Shown here in pieces: positions 1 to 9,528 of a stretch of DNA of 12,870 nucleotides; the first letter of the stretch is position 1, and the number at the start of each line of letters is the position of its first letter. Made by a program: the position numbers and the translations under genes. The stretch comes from Spirogloea muscicola (lineage: Eukaryota > Streptophyta > Zygnematophyceae > Spirogloeales > Spirogloeaceae), in assembly GCA_009602725.1 (NCBI GenBank), contig WELB01000230.1, forward strand, positions 39,293-52,162. Reading direction: 5' to 3'. The notes below the pieces were generated by a model that made no database searches, was not told the DNA's origin, and worked only from the letters and a program-made list of their open reading frames with translations.

Positions 1-1521
1 GAGTGTCAACCTGTCTGCAACGAGCTCAGGCGTATGCTCTGCATCAGAAAGCTGGTCGAGCCTTAGCTGCTGGCACAAGAGCTAGTCAATTGCCGTCCAG
101 TATTCGAGCGTCAGCTAGCGACCTCTATGTGCTGACTCGTGGTTACTGAGCGGGTCAGCTTAGCAGCAGGTGACGTACATTTGTCCAATGTGCTTGCCTT
201 TGTACTTGGCCACACATGGCCTCCCCATCTCTTAATATACACGCATTCTTTTTCTACGGGCGAGCACTTTCTCCTGGAAGCGTTTTTCTTCTTTAGAAGG
301 GCCACTTCTTCTTTTCTCGGGCTGGCTGTTCACAGCCCTTTCTCCCTTTTGGCCACACAGGCCCTCCATCACTTGATACATACTCCATTCTCCAGGAGAG
401 CCACTTTCTTGGCGAAAACCACTCCGCTGAATCCGTTTCGTTTGGACATTGAGCCCCCTGACCCTCGTCAAAGTAGAACTGCCCAACATAGCTCACCACC
501 TATCTGCAGCCATTGCCCTGCACATCCGTCTACCCCAGTCCGACATTGCCAGTAATTTTGGCATGTGGCGTGCAAGCACATACCTTACTGATCAGGCAAT
601 CTATGTATAGTAATTAGAAATATATGGCTCTTGAACACTTAGTTGATTGCCCAGTTGCAAGAATGACATTTCTGCGCTGAGAAGTTAGATCATGTACTGA
701 TCAATGCATCGTCCAGCTAGGGCAACAGTGACGTTCGCCAGATGATGGTGCATAGCAGGGGCACTCACGCTCCAGTCACTACCGCAACATTCATGGCTGT
801 TGTGGGTCAGGACAAATTGTGCTAATCGCCTGTTGCTGTTTAGTCTTAGAGCGGGCACTAGTAAGAGGTGCTTGAGCTCGGAAGCGCTAGTACTTACATT
901 TTTCACAGCCAATGCACCCTTTGTGAAGCCCCTCATGACACCCCTGATATACGCATTATTGTACACTTGAACTATCACAGCTGCGACTATTCTTAACGCC
1001 ACTGCCTGCGAGGAGTTGCTGCTTCCCATTCACTCTGATCCTAAGCTGGCAGGCTGAGGATACAAATTTGGATGCACACAAGATGCAGTAAGGCATTCAA
1101 CCCGAGGTGGCCCGTGCACAAAGCATGTGCACAGTGACAGCCTAACTTGCCTATCCTGGCGGAAGCTCCGAGCCAGTAGCACTACATGTCCAAGTCCCGG
1201 TCCAAGTTCATATCATGAAGTCTGTGACTGGTGCCTCCTCCACATCACAGCAAAAATCTTGTGGCTGGCATTTATAGAACCGCAACCCTTGCTTTTGTAC
1301 TGTGCTTGCACAACAAGCTTAGCAGTGGAAGAGCATGACATGAGGAACATTGAAGTGACTGGATGTTGCACTGAAGCACATCGCCAAAGAAGCCAGCCTC
1401 TGCATATGATGAGCACCCCACAACCTTTCAAAGACAGTGTACATTCACGCTAGTTCAGTCAGTTAGGCAGCAGCTTGAACATACTGCTGATAAGACTGCA
1501 CAGATTGTTTACACTTCTGAA
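1..1521. other. Gene-poor left flank, downstream of the minus-strand gene
   Basis: No supported gene lies here. Open frames exist (for example 139-555 plus, 685-1029 minus, 1127-1453 plus), but none shows a recognisable family, a splice-consistent extension or convincing codon composition. The right part is presumably 3' UTR and trailer of the gene ending at 1522. I found no AATAAA on the minus strand. A TGTAA (minus) occurs at 1509-1513, too close to the stop to be a confident polyadenylation signal. The left part holds a decayed tandem repeat (206-420), described separately. Confidence 0.5.
206..420. repeat. Imperfect tandem repeat, period about 143 bp
   Basis: Two diverged copies begin with TTGGCCACACA at 206 and 349. 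They remain alignable for about 70 bases each: GGCC, CCATC, CTT-ATA-AC, CATTCT, GAGC and CACTTTCT recur in the same order. The spacer between them contains a short inverted repeat, GGGCTGGCTGTTCACAGCCC, near 319-338. The copies differ by many substitutions and small indels, so this is an old duplication or part of a decayed element. No protein-level repeat is preserved in any one frame. Confidence 0.55.
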
Positions 1522-4500
1522 TTACCTCACATCAAATCCAGTCTTTCTAGGACGTCCATATCCCAGTGGACTGAAGTCTCTGCTCCCATGCTCAGGTAGT
1601 GGTCTGCTTCCACGCGATTGCACAACACCTTGCTGTCTTCCATCTGGTGGTGGAATGTCAAAGCCTGAATGCTTCACCCTCTTTGCAGGCAGTGGCTCCA
1701 TAGGTGTCTCCCTCTCCCTGCTCCAACCTGGTGAACGTTCTGTGTCATACCTAGCTCTGGGGCTCTGCTGAGGTATGGGACTGAAATGCCTCCTCTCAGC
1801 CGCTTGATGTCTCTGCCTTGGCAAGATTCTGATGGGTGAACTCTGCTCACTCCGCCTGCCACTCTCCCTCCCCTGATAGCTGCTTGCAAGAGGCATGTCT
1901 CTGGGCAACCCTGCTGCTCCTGGCAGTTCAACCCTGCGCTTGTCTGGACTCCAGGACACAGGTGTCCTTGGCGACTCCCAGCCATCTGATGCTGGCCCAT
2001 CACTGAATTTGGACAATCTTCGCGGCGGAGTATGCACTCGTGGTGGAGTAAGCATGCGCAGTCTTCCTGGACCCTGTAGCATAGCTGGGCCACGCTCATG
2101 TCCTTGTCCATTGGGCTGACCTCTGTGTTCAAACATAGGAACTCTTGGAGGTGACGAGAATGCGGATCTGCTGCGCACTTTCTCGCCAGGATGGTCATGC
2201 TGACCCCGGTTGTCAGATGCGGAGCCCCGACTTGACCATGGAATATCGTCATGCCTGGCCCTTGGCAGAGGAGCACCCGGACTACCTCGCAGGGCTGTCG
2301 CTCGTGGAGATGGGAAGGGTAAATTCCTCCTTGGAGGAGGCAGAGTTGGCGGATCGGGCAACCTGGCCGCCGGACTGAAGACCCTCTCGTCAACCCATGG
2401 TATATCAGGAACATGCCTCAAGTCCCTCTCTATGAAATCCTCTTGTCGATGTTGTCGAAATGGATGTGGGGGTGTTGGAGCCGGAGGAGGTATGGAAAGT
2501 GGCAAGCGGCTGTCCGAAAGAGGTGGAATCGGAGGCAACAACCTAGGCCGCCTTGGCAGATGCAGATGGTGTTCGTGGGACATATGCCTCGCCTGTAACA
2601 TATGCTCATGCTCCAGAAACTCATGCATCTGTGTAAGAGGTAGGCAGCAGCATCAATGCTCAGCCAGAGTGCACGTCATTGCAATCATAGCTTCTTTGCC
2701 GATCAGCAAGCCGACCTCACAGCAAGTCACAGGCAGTGTCTCTAGAAAACGCTTCTGAAGTCAAGAAACAAGGGTCCTTACATTGGGAGGTGGAGGTGGC
2801 GGCAGCTGCGCAAACAGAGGTCGTGGAGGAGGTCGTGAGTGAGGCAGAGGGAAGCTGGGGGGAGAACCAAATGGCAGATGACTTTCTCGACCTCTTGGCA
2901 AGGGTAGAGCAGTTGAGGGGCCTCTTGGCAAGGGTAGAGCAGCCAATGGAGGAGGCGCGTTGGTAAACATGGGTGGCTTAGCATGTCGAGGAGGGAAGTG
3001 TGGCTCTCTTTGAATTGGAGAAGCTCCTGCCAGAAGGACACGTCATCGATTTTTCAGGATGCATTGCAATGACAACATGCACTCTCAAAGCTTTCCCATC
3101 AAAATCACATTACAGCTGCAATATGCTCCAAGAACACCACATCCAAGGAGCTCAACAATGAATATAAAGCAATGTTTTCGGTCCTAATGTATGTGATGCA
3201 GATTCGCAGCTTGCAAATGGCATGGTCCTGGAGACAATCTAAATGCTGGTTTCAACAAGAATGGCAAGTTGCATGACACGCCCGACTTACTTCGACTGTC
3301 GTACTCAGCTGGGAGTCGTACTTTCTCCTTGATTTCAATTCTCTCCTTGCCTCCGGCTCTTTCCCTGCCTTCGAACTTTTCCTTGTCTGCAAATCTCCCG
3401 TTGACCCCGTCTCTGTCCTTGTCAGGAGTTCCCCTTTCATCAAGCCTTCGCTTGTCTCCACCCTTCTCCTTGTCTGAGAACCTCCCCTTGACTCCATCTC
3501 TGTCTCTGTCGCCAGACCTTGCAATGTCTCTATGGACTCCCATCTCCTCAAGCTTTTCGTCTCCTCTCCTGTACCTCTCCTTGCCTCCAGGTCTCTCCTT
3601 GCTCCCAAACCTCTCCACATCTCCATGCCTCTCTCTGTCTCCGATGCTCACCTTCTCTCCTACAACCCTTTCCTTGGCTGGAACTCGTGCCTTGTCCTTA
3701 TGCCTCTCCCTGTCTCCAAAGCTCTGCTTGTCTCCACTGTGACCATGGACATGGCAAGGAGTAAAGTAGCAGCTTTGCAAAGGCTTGAAAAGCGAAGGCC
3801 TGACTGCTGTTGCACGCTACAGACGCATGCACATTTACAATGTCAAGAGTTATATATCAATGGTCATCACAGCACTAGCATCCAGCAGGTCAAATTGCAC
3901 TGTGGTGTTGTGAATAGCTTCAACTAGCTGATACATCCATTAGAGTGTGCATGTTTGGTCCATCTTGTGCCACGGTATGCAGGCTTCACCTGCTTCGGAG
4001 CCCTCGTGGCCGCTCAGATGGCTGGTTTGAGGTGGAGGGCCTCATGTGTACATCCTTAGATTGCCCCTCCGTGCCAAATCGCTCGAGTCTTTGCATGCGC
4101 TTGTGCTCATTCTTGAATACTTCTGATGAGGGCTGTCTGCCATGTTGCTTGGCAAGGTGCTCCTGCTCATGCTTCTGCTTTGGCTGTGGTTGGTCACCTT
4201 CGGGATGCGCCTTTTGCTGCTGCTGCCTCTCCATGGTTGCCAGGTTTGACTGTCGCCCAAGGACAGTCAGCTGTGTATAAGCTCCTGATCTTCCCTTGCC
4301 TGTACTTACAGAGCACTGCCTTGAACCTGTGCACTACTGTAGTCCAGAAGGTGTCTAGCTAAGCAGCTAGCTGAAGCACAGTACAGGATTGCAGGTTCCT
4401 GTCTCCTGCTCCCCAGGACACATGTGCAAGCGAGTAGCCTGACGAGTATGATGACAGTGACAAGGGATTGACAGGCGAAAAGTGCAAAAGAAAGTGAGAG

Positions 4501-5666
4501 GGTGCTGAGCATCTTGCAAACTCTTCAGTTGCCTCTGTCATCGCCGACAACTCTTTACTGCACCTGGCGATTCATTTTCTCATCATACTTCTTCAGCCTT
4601 GAGTGGGGTTGTTGATAGCCATTGTCTTTCGGGATCCCTATGCCAGAGTTGGCACTGCTAGATCCACAACATACTTGCTAAGGATGCAAAACCCCTGTGC
4701 CACATCTGAAAGGACACCAGTAGCCACTCGCCCTGCCCGTTTGACTGCTGTGAAGGGCGTGAAATCGGCCTGGAGATTGTAAAGGCATCTGCAGTGGTAG
4801 AAGCAAGCAGCACCTGCTGGAGCTGCACCCCATCATGACACCAGGGTACACAAAGATGGTGGCGTGGGGAACAGCTGCTTGGAAGAAGAGATAGCAGCTT
4901 CTGCAGGTGGATTAGGAGAGCTCGACTGCAAGCTGGCAGCTCCCTGACGCCGTTCTGACCGCGTGAGAAGGCTCAAGATAGGTCCTGTCATGTTGGCCGC
5001 GGCTGACAGACAGTGCGTTTCGGGAGGGTGACTGGAGATGATCCAGCTGATCATGGAGGAGTGTGACATCACCATGGTGGCTCCGGGGCGTTCGTGCTCG
5101 GCTTGTGCGGGTGGCGAGTCGCCGGTTCGCCAGCCGGCAGGCTCTGGTGGCCCGCTCCTCCAGCCGTGGTCATCGTTAGGCCTCTGTGCGCCGTCGCCGC
5201 TCTCTTGATGGTGCCGCTCGGCATGACGAGACCGTCCGGCTTCGAGGCGCTCGTCGTGGTCTATCGCAGGGAAGGCCGCAGCTCGTTTCTCCTGCATGCC
5301 GCTGAGACCCCACGCTCCTCCATATTCTGGGGAGGGCTCCTCGTTCAGATCAAAGAGCTCCTCAGTGAGCCGCTGCTGCCTGCCAGTCTCGTGCCGCGGT
5401 GACTCGGGGGGAGTGTCGTCTACGGCGGCACCGGCGATGGCGACCGCCAGTGGCGCGCCAGTGCCCTCGTCCCCGCCGCGCAGGCCTGCTGCGCGCTGCT
5501 CGTCCTCGGCATCCCGCGCGGCGTCGGCGCCGCCGGCGCCCTCGTCGTCGGAGGCCTCGAAGTCCACGAGCTCGATGTCGTCCTCGCCCTCGTCCTCCGC
5601 AGCTGGCGCCGCTGCAGCCGCGTGCTCCTGCCGCAGCGCCGGCACCGGCGCGCCGCCCGCCGCCAT
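1522..5666 (-). CDS. Unrecognised low-complexity, probably nuclear protein with DLNxxP motif (7-exon model, 944 aa)
   Basis: I do not recognise the family. The minus-strand exon model is 5666-5073, 4788-4718, 4654-4564, 4270-3990, 3736-3291, 3026-2782 and 2628-1522 (stop TAA). The phases agree and give 944 residues. Donors are all GT: GTGATG, GTGTCC, GTGCAG, GTGAAG, GTAAGT, GTAAGG. The start ATG at 5666 has a good context (CACCATGG). An in-frame ATG at 5984 exists but would begin 89 bases from the divergent gene's start codon. Visible in order: an acidic N-terminus (about 24-65); LFDLNEEP at 104-111, matching the DLNxxP EAR-type motif known in plants to recruit TOPLESS/SAP18 corepressors; a basic Gln-rich stretch with ERQQQQK and HKRMQRLERFG (about 253-346); an RD/RE/KE-rich block (346-495) with a duplicated DRDGV(K/N)GRF(S/A)DKEK unit; a Pro-rich block (495-576); and a long SP/RS/Pro-rich tail ending KTGFDVR. 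This composition resembles nuclear RNA-processing or transcription scaffolds (inference). The region 4564-4788 is least certain, because it needs a 63-base intron. Confidence 0.68.
2891..2942 (-). repeat. 22-bp direct repeat, period 30, inside the Pro-rich exon
   Basis: An identical 22-base sequence, beginning CCTCTTGGCAAGGG, occurs at 2891-2912 and 2921-2942. On the coding (minus) strand it encodes ALPLPRG twice with a ten-residue period. The identical copies suggest a recent in-frame duplication in a low-complexity exon. Confidence 0.85.
3377..3510 (-). repeat. Duplicated 47-bp coding unit, period 87 bp (29 codons)
   Basis: Copies at 3377-3423 and 3464-3510 encode (R/K)DRDGV(K/N)GRF(S/A)DKEK on the minus strand. 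The 87-base period keeps the frame. The copies differ mostly at positions that are synonymous or conservative, so the charged pattern seems to be under selection. The surrounding block is also rich in GDRERH- and KER-type units. It resembles the alternating-charge regions of splicing-associated proteins, but no RNA-binding domain is visible. Confidence 0.75.
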
Positions 5667-6072
5667 GGTGCGGAGGCGCCGGGACGACCGGAGCGGCCGG
5701 GCCACCGGGGGCTCGTGCGGGAATGAAGATGAATAAATAGTAAGCCCACTGAACGAAGAAGCTGTGAAAAGCCAGCCCGAAAACGAAGCCACAAGGTTCG
5801 GAGGGGCCAAAAGCGCTGTCTCAGAAATAATTGGGTAGGATGAATCAATCAATCGCCACGAGTGAGGAGCCGCATTGACCGAAGGAAAGGGGGCGAGGGC
5901 AAGCGCAGCGAAACGCCAGCCCGGGAATCCTAAATCATTGACAAGGTCCAAAACTCCATGTGCATGCCCTCGGCTGGCTACCATCAGTGGCTGCAGCCGA
6001 TGCGTCGCTTCTCATCACGCGCGCCCGCAGCTGCTCTTCGCCAGTCCCTTGCCCCCCGCCCGCGTCCGCTCC
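5667..6072. promoter_or_regulatory. Shared divergent upstream region (about 406 bp)
   Basis: Only about 406 bases separate the start codons of the minus-strand gene (5666) and the CCDC47 homologue (6073), so both 5' UTRs and promoters must lie here. On the minus strand a TATA-like ACTATTTATTCATC lies near 5725-5740, about 65 bases upstream of that ATG. On the plus strand no TATA box is obvious. An ATTGGGT (CCAAT-like on one strand) and a repeated ATCAATCAATC lie near 5829-5854. Upstream ATGs at 5958, 5964 and 6000, out of frame with CCDC47, may fall within its leader. Transcription start sites cannot be read from the sequence. Confidence 0.6.
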
Positions 6073-9000
6073 ATGGCGTCGCTGCGCCTCGACCGCCTCT
6101 GGTGGTGGCTGGCGCTCGCCTCCCTGCTCTGCCTCCTCGCGCACGAGGCCGCGCGGTCCGCCGGGCTCGGCGCCGCCTCCGCCGCGGAGCTCGAGGGCTT
6201 CGGCGAGGAGGCCGACGGCCACGACGAGGACGACGACGGCGACGACGCCGGCCCGCCGGAGCGCCGCGCCTACGCGCCACCCCCCGCCCACGTACGCTCC
6301 GGCTCTCAGGTAAGGCAGACTTACATCGGCGGCATGGACCAATGGTCTCGTCTGTTCGGGCTGCGGTTGTCGGGGCTTGGCCCTGGCTGGCCATGTGCTA
6401 TCGTCTGCGCTGCGCCGTCTGCATTGGGGCTCAGCAGCTGCCAGCCGTGGAGGTCGACCTGCCGAGCCTGCCAGCTCGCGGATCTGACCGCTGGGAAACG
6501 TCTCTCCTTGGGGCTGCTCAGAGCGACAGGGGGCCTCCAGAGCCTGGCGCACAGAGGGAGGAGGAGCCTGAGGAAGATGGAGGCCGCAGGCGCACTGAGG
6601 GCGTCGCTTGGGACCAGGACGAGTTCGAGGGCGTTCCTGAGGTAGAGCTCGCCCCCTTACCTCCTCACGGAGCTGTAGAACTACTGGTTGTCAAATCGCC
6701 AATATTTGCTGGTGTGCGCACCTTCTTGAAGCTGTGGTTGGGCAGCGGGCTGGTGCGTTTGGTCACTCTTGCAGCAATTGAAGGGTCTTTTCCATGTGGC
6801 CCTTCTGCTTGCGCAACCCCTAGAGTTTTGAGGAACGCTCTACTGTCATGGGCTGTTCCTGCAGGAAGGTAAAGTGGCTCAAGACAGCGCACCTTCGACA
6901 CCGGCTAAGGCAGCTCGGTGAGTTGTTGGTGGCAAGAGTTGGCTACACACTGGCTGCTGCACAGCTATAGCTCTGAATATCGCTTGTACAGTAAGAGAGT
7001 CAATGTTGACAATCTTCCAACTTGGAAGCACATGGCTGGAGGGCTTTCTTTGGGCACCAGCATGACAGGCCTGCCTCTTCTGATCACATGCCTTCAGAAT
7101 GTTTACCCTCTCCTTGCCGATGCTCAAGGCCGCAGAGAAGAGCTAGCTCGCCACTTCCAACTGGACCAGAACATTACATATTGGAAGCATTGTTCGTCAT
7201 CTTCCTAGTCTACTACGGTGTGAATTATTACTTTGGCCGCCAGGTGTTCATATCTGCACTCCTTCAGTAGTGTTGAGAACTTGAGCTGTACATGCTCCTG
7301 CTTTTGAGCATGCGCCATTTCCTCGCTAGTCCTCCAAGATTTCTGTAACAAAATTCCTTGTAAGCAGGGACCTGGTGCTTCAACGGTCCTGTCTGTCTCT
7401 ATTCCTCTTTTGAGGATATTCTGAAAGTGCTCTCCTTGAGGTGGATTTTATTGCAGGAGAATGAGAAAATAGCTTTGGCTTGGGCTCGTCAATATGCTGT
7501 TGATGGCGGTATCTTTGAGAAGAATTTTAGTTTGCTTGGAACAGGCGATGGTGACGATGAACCTTTGCTTATGAAGGTGCTATGAATTCTCTATTCATCT
7601 GCTATTCATGCACTGCTCCAAGTACTCTGTGAACAATGTCTAGGTGTTACTCCACGGGCCGTGAGCTACACCTCCCTTGAGGTGGTTGCCCCTTGTGCAG
7701 TCAATACTGGTCTCAATGCAGACCTGATTGCCATGTGACCATAGGAAGGACAAAGCATTTTCAAGCTCTATGGGAGTGGTCGACGCTACTGCGGAAGCAT
7801 GTTGGCTACCATGGAGCTGCGCTCTCGGCATGATCTCATCTCTGTTCTCTGGTATCAGGCGAGTGCTTGTATGCACGCACTTTTGATCGTACTTTCTATA
7901 GTGATCCGCTTATGCCTGCTAGGGGTCTTGCATGAGTCCTACTAGGTGGCAAATGTGGAGGAAATCCATGTATTTACTCTAGCTCGTACAACTCTCTCCA
8001 GCTTGTACCAAAGCACGACGAAATATCGTTTGAGGTTTACATGAACGATGAAGACATGGATCCATTTGTCTTCGCAGGTATACCTCCTTCGCTTCAGTGC
8101 AGGCATTTCGCTACTTCTTGTTTGTGAATGGAGGGTCGACTTTAGATGAGTAGGCAAACCAGATCTTGACTGCAACTCGCTACTGAAGTCTATGAACGTA
8201 CTGTTAATCTCCGCATTCCTACGTTCGCAGTGTGCAAAAGGAAGACCGTCAGAACAACTCAGAAGGACATCAAGGACTTGAGCCAATTTGGAAACATTCT
8301 GAACACGGCGGTTCACCCTCGCTGGGCAGCCACTGAGCTTGCTGTCATAAGCGAGTCACGAGAAGTGGCAGAGAACATGCTGACGGACTTAGTTGTGGAC
8401 CAGGCCAGTAGCCTCTGCCACAGATTGCATTGTGTTGTCTGTATGTCGCGTCCATATAGGAGGCTTGCCTCCACCTTCAAGTGATGGACATCAGAGCATG
8501 GCATGCCGGATTTGTAGGTCGTGAAGGCATCTCATCAAATGCTTCTACTACTGTTGTTCGACTGATGTCTACCAGGTCAGGTCATTCTGACCTGCACTTG
8601 CTGACTAGAGGTTACTGAGAGCCTCCTTGTCGTCTTAGCACTTAGTCCCCTGCTTTCTGTGCCATTCGGCTCCTCTTGACCTTGTCCATTCCGTTTGGGC
8701 TGGCTTCTCCCAGCCACCAGTCAATTCGGCCGTGCTTTTGTTTTTCTACGAGGTCTGGAGGCAAGCAACTGACACTCTTGTTGGCTTGTTGCTTATGTTG
8801 TGTGCTTGCCAGCTCTTTGCTGAGAAGAATTTTGTCAAGTATGGCAGTCGACTTGTTGGCATGCATTTCACGGACCAAAGCAGCGGACCTCACAAGAAGG
8901 TCTTGAAGTTCAAATTCAGACTACCCCGCAAGGATGACATGGGCAGCATCTCCAAGCTCATGGCTATTGTCCCATTCTTCATTGACCAAGTTGGCCGGTT

Positions 9001-9398
9001 CCGGCTCTCTGCAAACGTAAGAGTGCTTCTAATTACCTGGCATTCAAGTCCTCAAGAATTCTGTAGCATAGGCAGGATCAGTAAATTATTGCCATTCTGA
9101 TTTCCTGTGCGAGCATGTATTGGACTTCTTGATAGCCTGTTTATGTGCATTGCAGGCACGAACTAAGGCAGATGCTGCACGCACAATAGTAGAGAAGGAG
9201 GTGTTAAAGGAGAGAGCGAATGAGAGGGCAGAGGCTATACAAAAGAGAAAAGAGGAGAAGCTGAAAGAAGCAGAAAGGAAGAGGAAAGAAGCAGAGTCAA
9301 GGTTGTCTCCAGTGGAAAGACAGCGAAGGGAGGAGAGAGAGCGCCAGAAGCAGCTGAAGAAGGCTCTTCCCAAGCCCAAGCTAGCCAAAGTGCACTAG
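6073..9398 (+). CDS. CCDC47: CCDC47 homologue, ER membrane PAT-complex subunit (9 exons, 464 aa)
   Basis: Exons are 6073-6309, 6522-6641, 7136-7243, 7457-7576, 7745-7858, 8002-8077, 8231-8403, 8813-9016 and 9156-9398 (stop TAG). All phases agree. The protein has the CCDC47 (DUF1682) plan: an N-terminal hydrophobic signal sequence (about 9-23, with a WWW run), a short acidic lumenal region, the WDQDEFEG motif near 110, one membrane span (about 134-152) and a conserved cytosolic domain. Family hallmarks include NEKIALAWA, FEKNFSLLG, SGRRYC, SRHDLIS, FEVYMND, ISESREVA and VGMHFTDQ. A charged coiled coil (385-464) ends PKPKLAKVH. In animals CCDC47 pairs with Asterix in the PAT complex of the multi-pass translocon, shielding transmembrane segments during insertion and affecting ER calcium; the same role here is inferred. 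ATG 6073 is the first in-frame ATG and precedes the signal sequence. Introns 5 and 7 require GC donors. The stretch between EFEG and the membrane span is short, so a small exon could be missed in the 494-base intron 2. Confidence 0.95.
7859..8001 (+). other. GC-AG intron (CCDC47 intron 5)
   Basis: The upstream exon ends in TAT CAG and the intron begins GCGAGT. It ends TCTCTCCAG before CTT GTA CCA AAG. The join gives LWYQ-LVPKHDEISFEVYMN, which matches the family. The nearest GT choices (GTATCA at 7852, GTATGC at 7869) put the downstream conserved exon out of frame, so a GC donor is needed unless the base is a sequence error. Confidence 0.8.
8404..8812 (+). other. GC-AG intron (CCDC47 intron 7)
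   Basis: The upstream exon ends GTG GAC CAG and the intron begins GCCAGT. It ends TTGCCAG before CTC TTT GCT GAG. The join LVVDQ-LFAEKNF fits the family's conserved DQ(V/L)F segment. A consensus-like GTATGT at 8441 would add 37 bases and break the frame. A GT at 8392 would keep frame but delete the conserved VVDQ. The 409-base intron also contains a possible dispersed-repeat remnant near 8599-8716. Confidence 0.72.
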
Positions 9399-9528
9399 GC
9401 TCTCTCCCATTTCCTATGTGTAGCGCATAGATACGGTTGTCCTTAATGAGGTCTTAGGTGCTGTCACTGTGTATGCAGTTGACTTCACTTCTGAGTGTTA
9501 GTCATTGAAGACGTATCTTAGTGCAGCT

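Noticed and set aside
139-555. 138-codon plus-strand open frame near the left edge
   Set aside because: It overlaps the tandem repeat, has no recognisable domain, and the repeat copies fall in different frames, so it looks like chance openness.
685-1029. Minus-strand open frame with a GTAAGT donor-like site at its 894-899 region
   Set aside because: No matching acceptor or partner exon could be placed and the protein resembles no family; left as unsupported.
1127-1453. 108-codon plus-strand open frame antisense to the 3' flank
   Set aside because: No domain, poor start context and biased only by chance; more likely 3' UTR antisense.
1514-1524. Possible donor AG|GTAATT at the stop codon of the unrecognised gene, implying a further exon
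   Set aside because: TAA directly follows the last codon and no in-frame downstream exon with an acceptor was evident.
5667-5984. In-frame upstream ATG at 5984 for the minus-strand gene
   Set aside because: It would add 106 residues reaching to within 89 bases of the CCDC47 start, and the 5666 ATG has the better context and an abrupt change to the acidic N-terminus.
5958-6872. Long overlapping plus-strand frames (for example 5958-6872) beside CCDC47 exon 1
   Set aside because: They are GC-rich shadow frames; only the 6073 frame gives a signal sequence and joins to conserved CCDC47 exons.
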